From: Janthinobacterium sp. TB1-E2
GTDB lineage: Bacteria; Pseudomonadota; Gammaproteobacteria; Burkholderiales; Burkholderiaceae_D
Assembly: GCF_036885605.1 (NCBI RefSeq)
Contig: NZ_CP142523.1
Span: forward strand, 310,001-374,000
DNA: 64,000 bases
Direction of reading: 5' to 3'
Both the position numbers and the translations under genes were made by a program. This document shows positions 9,431 to 17,801 of the stretch, piece after piece; within the stretch, counting starts at the first letter, position 1, and the number at the start of each line of letters is the position of its first letter. The notes beneath the pieces were generated by a model that was given only the letters and a program-made list of their open reading frames with translations, searched no databases and was not told the origin of the DNA.

Positions 9431-9847
9431 TCAGGCGGCGGAATCGAGCCACTGATTCTCGACACACCATTGCCGCACGTCGGCTGTCAGTTGTGCTGAA
9501 ACCGGCTGGAGTCCCGGGAGTTTTTTCTCGTATTTCCGGATGCTGGCTGCAAAAAATGTGAAGAAAGCGGCGCCGATCAATTTGCGTTGTCCCGGCGTGT
9601 CTTTTTTCACCGGCACGAAGTCTTCCTCGTCCATGGCGATATCGAGGCCGAACATGTTGTCGCTGGCGTAGTAGCGGCAAAAGGTTTTTCTCTGCAAGTC
9701 TTTCGGCACGCAGCGCAGGCACACAAACAATTCCCAGTCGAGGGCAGGATATTTTTCTTCCATCAAGGGACCAAGCTGCCGCAGTTCATGACCAATGTCA
9801 AAGACCTTGGTCCAGCTGGGCGAGTCCGATGTCGTGTCTATGCGCAT
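9431..9847 (-). CDS. Hypothetical protein, 138 aa
   Basis: I do not recognise this family. The protein is soluble and mildly acidic, with an LFVCLRCVPKDL segment, an acidic patch (DIAMDEEDFVPVKKD) and a Lys/Phe-rich helix (GAAFFTFFAASIRKYEKKLP). The downstream ATG was chosen because GGAGAAAAC lies directly ahead of it; the reading frame extends 22 codons further upstream without such a signal. It is followed, in the opposite sense, by the DUF1349 gene and preceded on the same strand by the ZIP transporter gene. There is no sign of a signal peptide or membrane segment. Confidence 0.6.
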   Translation of the reverse strand: MRIDTTSDSPSWTKVFDIGHELRQLGPLMEEKYPALDWELFVCLRCVPKDLQRKTFCRYYASDNMFGLDIAMDEEDFVPVKKDTPGQRKLIGAAFFTFFAASIRKYEKKLPGLQPVSAQLTADVRQWCVENQWLDSAA

Positions 9848-9920
9848 CTTTGTTTTCTCCGAGTGCAAGAAGCCCATGATACGCACATCGACCTCCCGGC
9901 AGCGCACACGCACAGTGCCA

Positions 9921-10817
9921 TCAGCTCAAGGCCGTATCGAGCACCATCATCAGGAGAAAACCAAACACCAGCGCGATACTGGAAAAACCGCCATTGCCGC
10001 TGCGCTGCGCCTCGGGAATGGCGTCGTGCACGATGACGAACAGCATGGCGCCGGCGGCCGCCGCCAGTCCCCACGGCAGCAGGGCGGACGAGAGGCCGAT
10101 CAGGGCCAGGCCCGCCAGCGCCGCCACGGGTTCAACCAGGCCGGAGGCGGCGCCCATGGCCACCGACAGACGCCGGCTGTAGCCCACGCTGCGCAGCGCC
10201 AGCGCCACGACCAGGCCTTCGGGCACGTCCTGGATAGCGATGCCGGCTGCCAGCGCATTGGCGCGTTCCAACTCCACGCCGGCATAGCCGACGCCGATCG
10301 CCAGTCCCTCGGGCAGGTTGTGCAAGGTGACGGCCAGCACAAAAATCCACACTCTTTTCAGGCTGCTGGCGGCGACGGGCGCGCCGTGCCGCACGCGTTC
10401 GCGCACCACCAGGTTGAGCGCCACGATCAGCAGCATGCCCAGTCCCATGGCAAAGGCCACCAGCAGGCTGGCGTGCATGGGCGTTGCCACGCGCTGCCTG
10501 GCCGCCGCCAGCGCCGGCAGCACCAGAGAAAATGCGGTGGCCGCCAGCATCACGCCGGCGCCAAAACCGAGGAAGCAGTCGTAGTTGCGCTGCGAAAATT
10601 TGTGCGACAGCAGCACCGGCACGGTCCCCAACGCCGTGGCGGCTGCCGCCATGCCGCCGCCGATCAGGGCCGGCTCCAGATGGGCATGGCGCAGCGCCAG
10701 CTGGGTCGCCAGCGCGTACAGCAAGCACAGCGCGCCACCGCCGCACAAGGCAAAGCCCAGTGCCTGGGGCCAGGACCAGTGTCTGGCCAGGGCCTGCAGC
10801 GCGCGCGGCGTGTTCAC
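9921..10817 (-). CDS. ZIP-family divalent metal transporter
   Basis: A 298-residue membrane protein with about eight hydrophobic segments. The metal-binding signatures of ZIP transporters are present: HNLPEGLAIG in TM4 and the AIQDVPEGLVVAL motif in TM5, plus VHDAIPE near the C-terminus. It probably imports zinc, iron or manganese across the inner membrane. The variable loop before TM4 is short and lacks a His-rich stretch. It lies 24 bases downstream of the manganese catalase gene on the same strand, so metal supply to that enzyme is a reasonable inference, though specificity cannot be read. Confidence 0.9.
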   Translation of the reverse strand: MNTPRALQALARHWSWPQALGFALCGGGALCLLYALATQLALRHAHLEPALIGGGMAAAATALGTVPVLLSHKFSQRNYDCFLGFGAGVMLAATAFSLVLPALAAARQRVATPMHASLLVAFAMGLGMLLIVALNLVVRERVRHGAPVAASSLKRVWIFVLAVTLHNLPEGLAIGVGYAGVELERANALAAGIAIQDVPEGLVVALALRSVGYSRRLSVAMGAASGLVEPVAALAGLALIGLSSALLPWGLAAAAGAMLFVIVHDAIPEAQRSGNGGFSSIALVFGFLLMMVLDTALS

Positions 10818-10841
10818 GCTGGCGGTACCCGGCCTGCCGCG

Positions 10842-11750
10842 CTACAAGGGCATGGACGAGGTGCCGCCATCGCGCCCGTTCGGCCGCATGCCCAGCTCCG
10901 CGCCCGTCAGCGGGTCGGCATCGGGATTCGACGCCGTGCGCGCGGCCATCTGCTGCACGGTGGCCAGTTCGTCCTGCGGCAATTTCACTTCTGCTTCGCC
11001 AGTGCCGCCATCGACGGCCATCTGCTGGCGCGGGTCGGAAATGTACTGCCACTTGCCGCCCTGGTTCCACGGTCCCCGTTCCTCGCCCGGCCCCTGCGAC
11101 ATATTGAAATACACGTCCGCGTACTGCGGGTCGCCCGGCAGTTTGCCCGGCGGGAAATTGGGCTCGATCGAATACAGGGCTTTTTCAAACGACTTCTGGT
11201 GCGCCACTTCGCGCGTCATCAGGAAACCCAGCGCTTCCTTCACGCCCGGGTCGTCCGTCAGGTTGATCAGGCGCTCGTAGACGATCTTGGCGCGCGCCTC
11301 GGCGGCGATATTTGAGCGCAGGTCGGCCGTCGGTTCGCCGATGGTGTCGATGTAGGCGGCCGTCCACGGCACGCCGGCCGAGTTGACCAGGGGCGCGCCG
11401 CCGCCGTACAGCACCTGCGTCACATGGCTGTCGTTGCCCGCGCCCGTGATGTTGCGGTACAGCTCCGCCGCCTGGTCGACGCCCTCGGCCAGCCTGCCCT
11501 TGGCGCCCTTGTTGAGCATGACGACGATATTGCCGATCACTTCCAGGTGGCTCAGTTCTTCCGTGGCGATATCGAACAGCATGTCCTTGCGGCCCGGATC
11601 GTCCTCGGACAAGGCTTGCGTGAAATAGCGGCAGGCGGCGGCCAGCTCGCCCTGCGGGCCGCCGAATTGTTCCAGCATCAGGTTGGCCAGCCCGGGATTG
11701 GGCTGCTCCACCCTGACCGTGTATTGCAGTCGCTTGTTGTGTGCAAACAT
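10842..11750 (-). CDS. Manganese catalase (di-Mn ferritin-like)
   Basis: A 302-residue non-haem catalase that dismutates hydrogen peroxide with a dimanganese centre. The ferritin-like four-helix bundle carries the expected ligands: Glu in GGPQGELAAACRYF, the EELSHLEVI pair, and Glu/His in ARAKIVYERL and TREVAHQKSFEKAL. The C-terminal tail with PWNQGGKWQYISDPRQQM is typical of the family. GGAGAG precedes the ATG. It sits between a ZIP transporter gene and a gene for a small hydrophilic protein on the same strand, an arrangement suggesting a general-stress operon. Confidence 0.95.
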   Translation of the reverse strand: MFAHNKRLQYTVRVEQPNPGLANLMLEQFGGPQGELAAACRYFTQALSEDDPGRKDMLFDIATEELSHLEVIGNIVVMLNKGAKGRLAEGVDQAAELYRNITGAGNDSHVTQVLYGGGAPLVNSAGVPWTAAYIDTIGEPTADLRSNIAAEARAKIVYERLINLTDDPGVKEALGFLMTREVAHQKSFEKALYSIEPNFPPGKLPGDPQYADVYFNMSQGPGEERGPWNQGGKWQYISDPRQQMAVDGGTGEAEVKLPQDELATVQQMAARTASNPDADPLTGAELGMRPNGRDGGTSSMPL

Positions 11751-11779
11751 GGTGCTCTCCTCGTTCGCAGCACGCCGGT

Positions 11780-12136
11780 CTACTCGTGCTGATTCAGTGA
11801 TCTGTGGATGTCTTTCGACTCGTTGCGGCCCGGCCGGTCGTCGGCCAGCTTGCCCGCCTCGCTCTGCGGCCGCTGCGCCGCGCCCTTGACGTGGGCATTG
11901 CCATCGGGCTGCGTCAGGGTGGGCAGGTTTTCCTGCTCCACCGGGTCAAGCCCGCCCTGCGGCGTGATGACGTCGTTGGCCCAGTGGCCGCTGTTGGCAT
12001 TGCCGCTGGCCAGCTTGCCGCCGCCCTGGTTCGCATACGCATCGCCCTGCGACTGATTGACGTCGCTCTTGTCCATGCGCGTGTTGCGGCCCTGGTCGGC
12101 GGGATGCTGGGGCGTATTACCGTGTTTTTCCTGCAT
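11780..12136 (-). CDS. Small hydrophilic stress-type protein
   Basis: A 118-residue extremely hydrophilic protein rich in Asn, Gln, Gly, Asp and His, without hydrophobic core, signal peptide or recognised domain; it looks intrinsically disordered, like LEA- or KGG-type stress proteins. GAGGAG lies upstream of the ATG that gives MQEKHGN, so the much longer upstream open frame is not needed. It is 29 bases upstream of the manganese catalase gene and is probably cotranscribed. Role in desiccation or oxidative stress is inferred from composition and neighbours only. Confidence 0.65.
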   Translation of the reverse strand: MQEKHGNTPQHPADQGRNTRMDKSDVNQSQGDAYANQGGGKLASGNANSGHWANDVITPQGGLDPVEQENLPTLTQPDGNAHVKGAAQRPQSEAGKLADDRPGRNESKDIHRSLNQHE

Positions 12137-12243
12137 GCGCGTCTCCTCGGTTGGTGGATGAAGTTCCATGCTACTGGCGCGCAGCGGCCGGCAAGATAGG
12201 CGCGCGGCGGGCCGGCGTGTAGGAAAGTGACTCGCGCAGCGCC

Positions 12244-12711
12244 TCAGCGCCGCCGCAGCCACAGCGCGCCGGCGGCCAGGCCGATGCCGAAAGCGCCGTA
12301 CACCAGCAGCAGCGAGGGGCGCGACAGGCGCATCTCGTAGCCGGGCTGCAAACGGTGCGGCGTCAGCTGGTAATCCGTGAAACAGGCCACAGCCGTGGCG
12401 CCAGCCGCCGCCGCGACGGTGGACGCCACGCGGCGCCGGTCGAGGATGCGCGCCGCATAGCGCTCGAACAGCACGCCCCAGAACATGGCGCTGCAATGGT
12501 GGATGACATAGCCGACCAGGGTATGCCTGAGCGAGGCGTCGTCGCGGCGCGCCGCCTCGTCGCCCCACAACCAGTGGCTGACGGCGTTCACGGCGGCGAA
12601 CACGCTGCCCGTTTCGCGCCGCCCGCACAGGGCCAGGGCGGCGGCGGACAGGAGGGAGGCAAGGCTGCCCGACAGGGCGCCATGACGCAGGGTGGCAGGC
12701 AAGGATGGCAT
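12244..12711 (-). CDS. Small inner-membrane protein, unknown function
   Basis: A 155-residue protein with about four hydrophobic segments (residues 12-30, 66-85, 100-118 and 130-150) and a conserved-looking YVIHHCSAMFWGVLFERYAA stretch. I do not recognise a specific family; it resembles YagU/DUF1440-type membrane proteins in size and layout. It lies in the stress cluster between the hydrophilic protein gene and the SDR gene and is divergent from the latter. Confidence 0.6.
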   Translation of the reverse strand: MPSLPATLRHGALSGSLASLLSAAALALCGRRETGSVFAAVNAVSHWLWGDEAARRDDASLRHTLVGYVIHHCSAMFWGVLFERYAARILDRRRVASTVAAAAGATAVACFTDYQLTPHRLQPGYEMRLSRPSLLLVYGAFGIGLAAGALWLRRR

Positions 12712-12787
12712 GGTGGTCTCCTATGGTGATGCGGCAATGAACTGAAACGCAAAAGGCGAATCCAACTCCCATCAGGAAAGGGCATCG

Positions 12788-14098
12788 ATGCGCATACTGC
12801 TGACGGGGGCGAGCGGTTTCATTGGAACGCATGTTTCGACCGCGCTGCTGGCCGAAGGTTTCCAGCTCGCGTGCACGACACGCCGCGCGCCGCCGCACGC
12901 CCGCAACGGCGAAGGGCAGCGTGTGCGCCTGATCGAGGCCGATTTTGCGCGCGACACGGCCAAGGCCGCGTGGCTGCCGCGCCTGGACGGTATCGATGTC
13001 GTCATCAACTGCGTCGGCATCATCGCCGAGCATGGCACGCAGACGTTTGCGGCCCTGCACACGCAGACGCCGCGCGCCCTGTTCGCCGCCTGCGCCGAGA
13101 GCGAAGTGCAGCTGGTGATACAGCTGTCGGCCCTGGGCGCCGACGAAGGCGCCGTCTCGCCCTACCATCTGAGCAAGAAGGCGGCCGACGATTTTCTCGC
13201 CGGCCTGCCGCTGCGCGCCGTCATCGTGCAGCCTTCGCTCGTGTATGGCGACGACGGCGAAAGCGCGCGCCTGTTTCGCATGCTGGCCAGTCTGCCCGTG
13301 TATCCCCGCTTCGGCCGCGCGCCGCAGCCGGTGCAACCGGTGCACGTGGACGACTTAAGCGACCTGATCGTCGCGCTGGTGCGCGGCGCGGGCGCGCTGG
13401 GCGGACAGAAGACGCGCCGCGTGCCCGTCGTGGGGCCGCAGGCGCTGCCGTTTGCGGCCTACCTGGCGGCCCTGCGCGCGGCCATGGGGCTGGGACGCCT
13501 GCGCGTCGTGCCGCTGCCCCGGTGGCTGATGCCGCCCGTGCTGCTGCTGGCCAGGCTGCTGGGCTTTGCCATGCCGGACCGCGCCACCGTGGGCATGCTC
13601 GAACGGGGCAATACAGCCGATGCGGGGCTCACGCGGCGTTTGCTGGGGCGCGCGCCGCGGCCCGTGGCGCAGTTCATCTGCGACGCGCGCGGCGCGGCCG
13701 TGCGCGCCCAGCTGGACTGGCTGCTGCCCGTGCTGCGCCTGTCGATTGCCATCGTGTGGATCGCCACGGCCATCGTCTCGTCCGGCATCTATCCAGTCGA
13801 AGACAGCTATGACCTGCTCGAACGAAGCGGCGTGCCCACAGATTGGGCGCCACCGCTGCTGGCCGGCGCCTGCCTGTTCGACCTGCTGCTGGGCATGGCC
13901 ACTCTGGCGCTGCACCCGCCGTGGCGGCGCTGGCTATGGCCGCTGCAGGCCGCGCTCATCGTGTTCTATACCGTCTGGATCGCCGTATTCCTGCCGGAAT
14001 TCCTCTGGCATCCATACGGCCCCCTGACGAAAAACCTGCCCATGCTGGCGGCCCTGTGGCTGCTGTACCAACTGGAGGAACATCCATGGAATACCTGA
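12788..14098 (+). CDS. SDR (NAD(P)-binding) protein fused to DoxX-like membrane domain
   Basis: A 436-residue fusion. Residues 1-290 are an atypical short-chain dehydrogenase/NDUFA9-like domain with the nucleotide-binding GASGFIGTHVS motif and a YHLSKKAADD active-site-like segment. Residues about 310-436 form a DoxX-like domain with four membrane helices. Such fusions are thought to act at the membrane on a redox substrate, but none is established. AGGAAAGGG precedes the ATG. Its last 13 bases overlap the next gene, a DUF2269 membrane protein, so the two are probably translated together. Confidence 0.85.
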   Translation: MRILLTGASGFIGTHVSTALLAEGFQLACTTRRAPPHARNGEGQRVRLIEADFARDTAKAAWLPRLDGIDVVINCVGIIAEHGTQTFAALHTQTPRALFAACAESEVQLVIQLSALGADEGAVSPYHLSKKAADDFLAGLPLRAVIVQPSLVYGDDGESARLFRMLASLPVYPRFGRAPQPVQPVHVDDLSDLIVALVRGAGALGGQKTRRVPVVGPQALPFAAYLAALRAAMGLGRLRVVPLPRWLMPPVLLLARLLGFAMPDRATVGMLERGNTADAGLTRRLLGRAPRPVAQFICDARGAAVRAQLDWLLPVLRLSIAIVWIATAIVSSGIYPVEDSYDLLERSGVPTDWAPPLLAGACLFDLLLGMATLALHPPWRRWLWPLQAALIVFYTVWIAVFLPEFLWHPYGPLTKNLPMLAALWLLYQLEEHPWNT

Positions 14099-14550
14099 TC
14101 GTCAAATGGCTGCACATCGTCTCGTCGACCCTGCTGTTCGGCACCGGCATCGGCTCGGCCTTCTACCTGCTGTTCACGAGCCTGAGCCGCGACGTGCGCG
14201 CCATCGCCGTCGTCAGCCGCCACGTGGTGCGCGCCGACTGGCTGTTTACGGCCACCACGGTGGTGTTCCAGCCCCTGAGCGGCTTTTACCTGGCCCATCT
14301 GGCCGGTTATCCCTTGGGCAGCCGCTGGATCGTCTGGTCCGTGGTGCTGTATCTGGTCGCGGGCGCCTGCTGGCTGCCCGTCGTCTGGCTGCAGATGCGC
14401 ATGCGCGACATGGCGCAGGCCAGCGCGCGCGACGGGCTAGCCTTGCCGGCGCTGTACTGGCGCTACCTGCGCATCTGGACGGCGCTGGGCGTGCCCGCCT
14501 TCTTCGCCCTCATCGTCGTGTTTTACCTGATGACGGCCAAGCCGGCTTGA
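14086..14550 (+). CDS. DUF2269-family membrane protein
   Basis: A 154-residue membrane protein beginning MEYLIVKWLHIVSSTLLFGT, the characteristic DUF2269 opening with a His in the first helix. Four hydrophobic segments are visible and the C-terminus ends in a helix followed by TAKPA. Function unknown. GGAGGAAC lies just upstream of the ATG, inside the end of the SDR-DoxX gene, and this ribosome site decides the start within a longer open frame. Confidence 0.82.
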   Translation: MEYLIVKWLHIVSSTLLFGTGIGSAFYLLFTSLSRDVRAIAVVSRHVVRADWLFTATTVVFQPLSGFYLAHLAGYPLGSRWIVWSVVLYLVAGACWLPVVWLQMRMRDMAQASARDGLALPALYWRYLRIWTALGVPAFFALIVVFYLMTAKPA

Positions 14551-14571
14551 ACACGCATCACCGGGTTTGCG

Positions 14572-14745
14572 TCAGTGCTTGCGACCCTGCTTCTTGCCGC
14601 CGCCGGCACCCTTGCCGGAACCGGCCTTCGTATGGCTGGCCGCATCCTTGCCGCGCTTGCCAACGTCATTGTCAGTACTGCTTTTGTCTTCCGTGGGGCC
14701 GGCCGATTGGCGGTTCTGGCCGGCCTGCGATTTTTGCTTGGTCAT
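14572..14745 (-). CDS. Small basic Gly/Lys-rich protein, 57 aa
   Basis: A short gene on the minus strand. The product starts MTKQKSQAGQNRQSAG, continues with an acidic-polar patch (EDKSSTDNDVGKRGKD) and ends GKGAGGGKKQGRKH. It has no hydrophobic core and is strongly basic at the C-terminus, like KGG-type stress proteins. AGGAG lies six bases before the ATG, which supports expression. It follows the stress cluster and is convergent with the DUF2269 gene. Confidence 0.6.
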   Translation of the reverse strand: MTKQKSQAGQNRQSAGPTEDKSSTDNDVGKRGKDAASHTKAGSGKGAGGGKKQGRKH

Positions 14746-14833
14746 GAGGCGCTCCTGATGAACGAGGGGACCTTGTCAGCCTAGCCGCCATGGCGCCATT
14801 GTCCATCGGCGCGCCCGCCGCTACGTTGTAGGA

Positions 14834-15238
14834 TCAATCCGCCCGCGCCGCCCACGTTTCATGCAGGTGGCGCCACAGCAAGGCGCCATCGGGCGTTTTG
14901 TCATACACGACGGTGGACCAGCGCTCGGTGTTTTCCGCCCCCGGCAGCGACTGGAATTCGCGGTAGGAGACGGTGGCGCCGGCGGCGCTTTCCTGGATCA
15001 GCTGCAAGTCCGTGATGCGCATGGCGAGACCCGGGCGGCTGCCGCCGGCGCCCTGGAAAAACCTGGTCAAGCCAAAGTGGTCGAGCCGCATCCCGCCCGG
15101 CGCCACCATCGTAAAGGCGGGCGAAAAACGCGCCAGCAATTGCGCGCAGTTTTCCGCTGCCGCCTCGCCGGAAAGCCATGCGCGGATCAGCACATGCGTG
15201 GATAAAACGTCGTCAAAATAGGGATTCGTTGCAGTCAT
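14834..15238 (-). CDS. SnoaL/NTF2-like protein
   Basis: A 134-residue protein of the NTF2-like (SnoaL-type) cone fold: N-terminal helix (THVLIRAWLSGEAAAENCAQ), a central GGMRLDHFGLTRFF segment and C-terminal strands (ATVSYREFQSL, RWSTVVYD). It could be a small enzyme or a ligand-binding protein; no catalytic dyad is certain. The ATG overlaps the stop of the upstream MFS gene (ATGA), so the two are translationally coupled and probably act on the same compound. Confidence 0.72.
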   Translation of the reverse strand: MTATNPYFDDVLSTHVLIRAWLSGEAAAENCAQLLARFSPAFTMVAPGGMRLDHFGLTRFFQGAGGSRPGLAMRITDLQLIQESAAGATVSYREFQSLPGAENTERWSTVVYDKTPDGALLWRHLHETWAARAD

Positions 15239-16656
15239 TTTTTTGCTACTCCATGGTGTTGTAAAAGGTCGAGAACGGCGCGGTTGTCGATGCGCAGGCA
15301 CAGTGCCAAAGGCAGCACGCACGAGGCGGCGGCCAGCGCAAAGCACCAGTGGAACACCTGCGCCGCACGCAGATGCTGGGCGGGGTCGTCAAGGCTACTG
15401 ATGCCCTGCGCCGCCAGCAAGCCATTGAGCAGTACGCTGAGCAGCGCCACGCCCACGCAAAAGCCCAGCTGGCGGTTGATATTCCACACGGCGCTGGCCT
15501 GGCTCAGCTGCGCGTCCGGCGTGCGCAAGAAGGCCGTGCTTTGCGCCGTGCTGCTGCACAAGCCGCCACCAAAGCCCATCACGGCATATGCGCCGGCCAG
15601 CCAGAACAGCTGATCGGCCGCAGCCACGCGCAGCAGCATCAGCATGCCCGCCGCCTGCAGCAGGGCACCAAAGATGAACAGCGGTTGCGGCCCCACGCGG
15701 CGGTAGCTTTTGCCGGTCAGCGAAATGGCCGCAAACGAGGCCAGCGCCCACGGCAGCATCAGCGCACCCGCCGTCGACGCCGACATGCCCAGCACGCCCT
15801 GCAGGTACAGCATGGCCAGCAGGCTCACGCCCATGAAAACACCCGGCACCAGCAGATACATCAGCATGGCAATGCGCAGCAGCGGTTCGGTGGCCAGGCG
15901 CAGGTTGAGCAGCGGCGTCGATTTGCGCAGCGCACCGCGCACGTAGCCCCAGGCGCAGACGGCACCCAGCGCCAGCACGCCGGCGCCGGCCAGCAGCTCG
16001 TCCGGCGTGCCCAGCATGGTCAAGCCCAGCAACAGCAGCAAAATCGCCGTGCTGCCCGCCAGCAGGCCGGCCACGTCGAGACGGGGCACGGCCCCGCGCG
16101 GCGGGTCGGGGCGCAACCAGCAGGCGGCCAGCAACAGCGCCAGCGCGGCAAATGGCACGTTCAAATAGAAAATCCAGCGCCACGACAGGCTGTCGACGAT
16201 GACGCCGCCCAGCGCGGGCGACAGGGCCGGCGCCAGCAAGCCCACGAGCATGATGACGGAGGATAGTCCCGGCCGCTCGGCAGGCTGGTACAGCTGGTAG
16301 GTCATGCTTTGCCCCAGCGGAATGAGCAAGCCGCCGCCGAGGCCCTGCACGCAGCGCCAGGCGATCAGCGCCTCGATCGATGGCGCCAGGCCGGCGCCGA
16401 TGCTGGCGACTAAAAAAGTTAGCAACGATGCCATGAACACGGTTTTGCTGCCATAATAGGCAGCCAGCCAGGCGCTGGCAGGGATGACGATGGTCAGGCC
16501 GAGGATGTAGGCGGTGCTGATCCAGGCCAGCTGCGCCACCGAAGCGTGCAAGGCATGACCGATGTCGGGGTAGGCGACGCTGGTGATGAACATGTTGATC
16601 AGGTCAACGAAAAATCCCAGCAGATAGATGGCCGCGACCTTTTTGCGATAGTCCAT
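15235..16656 (-). CDS. DHA2-type MFS drug-efflux transporter
   Basis: A 473-residue, 14-helix major facilitator of the EmrB/QacA class. The protein has the loop motif in helices 2-3 (SAWLAAYYGSKTVFMASLL) and the antiporter-type motif C region (GLLAPALSPALGGVIVDSLS). It is likely a proton-coupled exporter of a hydrophobic or toxic compound; no adaptor gene (EmrA) is adjacent. It is divergent from a LysR gene, with a perfect 7-bp dyad in between, and overlaps the SnoaL-like gene downstream. Confidence 0.88.
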   Translation of the reverse strand: MDYRKKVAAIYLLGFFVDLINMFITSVAYPDIGHALHASVAQLAWISTAYILGLTIVIPASAWLAAYYGSKTVFMASLLTFLVASIGAGLAPSIEALIAWRCVQGLGGGLLIPLGQSMTYQLYQPAERPGLSSVIMLVGLLAPALSPALGGVIVDSLSWRWIFYLNVPFAALALLLAACWLRPDPPRGAVPRLDVAGLLAGSTAILLLLLGLTMLGTPDELLAGAGVLALGAVCAWGYVRGALRKSTPLLNLRLATEPLLRIAMLMYLLVPGVFMGVSLLAMLYLQGVLGMSASTAGALMLPWALASFAAISLTGKSYRRVGPQPLFIFGALLQAAGMLMLLRVAAADQLFWLAGAYAVMGFGGGLCSSTAQSTAFLRTPDAQLSQASAVWNINRQLGFCVGVALLSVLLNGLLAAQGISSLDDPAQHLRAAQVFHWCFALAAASCVLPLALCLRIDNRAVLDLLQHHGVAKK

Positions 16657-16728
16657 GGTGCTCCGAATGGCAAACGGCCAGCTTAAGCGCCAACCGCCAT
16701 TTGCGTAACGGGCCAGCCCCGATTACAC

Positions 16729-16747
16729 TGTCAAATCTATTTTGACA
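16729..16747. promoter_or_regulatory. Perfect dyad TGTCAAA-N5-TTTGACA, candidate LysR operator
   Basis: Two perfect 7-bp inverted arms separated by TCTAT lie in the divergent region between the DHA2-type pump gene and the LysR gene. The arms have the T-N11-A geometry of LysR boxes, and the right arm also ends in a possible TTGACA -35 element. The LysR protein encoded next to it is the likely ligand. Confidence 0.55.
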
Positions 16748-16783
16748 AAGCCCTGCAACCCGCATCTCTTCTTATTTTTATCT

Positions 16784-17686
16784 ATGATCAGTCTTGACCG
16801 CCTGGGTATTTTTATCGCCATCGTCGATGCCGGTTCGCTGACGGCGGCCGCCGCCGTGCTGGGCCAGAGCAAGGCCGTCGTCAGTTTTAATTTGAAACAG
16901 CTGGAGGCGGAACTGGGCGTGTCTCTGCTCACACGCAGCACGCGCAGCCTGGCGCTGACCGACGTGGGTCGGCGCTTTTATGAGGATTGCCAGCGCGTGC
17001 TCAGCGAAGCGCAGGGCGCCATCGAAACGGCGCGCCAGGGCCACCAGGGCTTGCGCGGCACCTTGCGCCTGACCACTACCGTCGAATACGGCAGCCGCAC
17101 GGTAATCCCCGCGCTGATCGCCTTTGCCGCCGCCCACCCGCAGCTGCAGATCCAGCACTCGTCGTCGTCCTCGCATGAAGACCTGATCTCGGGTCGGTAC
17201 GACCTGGCCATCCGCATGGGTTCCCTCAACGATTCGAGCTACCGCGCCGCGCTGATCGAACCGTACGCGATCTGGCCCGTCGCCTCACCCGCCTACCTGG
17301 CCAGCCTGCCTGCGAAGGGCATCGCCACCTTGGACGACTTGCAGCGCGCGCGCTGGCTGGCGCACAGCCGCCTGGCCGCGCCGCTGCGCTGGGACGTGCA
17401 GACACAAGACGGCCCCGCCGCCTTCACGGCGCAGGACGACGCCGCCATCCATTCCGACTCCGCTTCGGCCCTGCTGGGCTTTGCCCTGGGCGGCTGCGGC
17501 GTGGCCCTGCTGCCGCAGTGGCAGGTGGAGGCGGAAGTGCGCGCGGGACGCCTGCGCCGCCTGCTGCCCGACGTCGTCTTCCCGGAGCAGGGCGTGTATG
17601 CCGTGTATCCGAACACCCAGCATATCGCGGAAAAGGTGCGCGCCTTTATCGACTTTTTGCGCGCCTTCGTGGGCACGCCGGACTGA
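16784..17686 (+). CDS. LysR-family transcriptional regulator
   Basis: A 300-residue LysR regulator: N-terminal winged helix-turn-helix (SLTAAAAVLGQSKAVVSFNL) and a periplasmic-binding-protein-like effector domain from about residue 90 (TTVEYGSRTVIPALIAFAAA). The ATG giving MISLDRLG was chosen; an upstream in-frame TTG would extend into the operator. It is divergent from the DHA2-type pump and SnoaL-like operon, which it probably regulates in response to an exported compound. Confidence 0.9.
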   Translation: MISLDRLGIFIAIVDAGSLTAAAAVLGQSKAVVSFNLKQLEAELGVSLLTRSTRSLALTDVGRRFYEDCQRVLSEAQGAIETARQGHQGLRGTLRLTTTVEYGSRTVIPALIAFAAAHPQLQIQHSSSSSHEDLISGRYDLAIRMGSLNDSSYRAALIEPYAIWPVASPAYLASLPAKGIATLDDLQRARWLAHSRLAAPLRWDVQTQDGPAAFTAQDDAAIHSDSASALLGFALGGCGVALLPQWQVEAEVRAGRLRRLLPDVVFPEQGVYAVYPNTQHIAEKVRAFIDFLRAFVGTPD

Positions 17687-17801
17687 GGTTTCACGTGGTC
17701 AATACTTGTGAAATACAACAATTTCCAAGGGGCAAACGGGCGCCACTTTCGTTTTTCCCGGCCTACACTGGAAGGACGTTGTTCACTGATTGGAGACCAT
17801 C

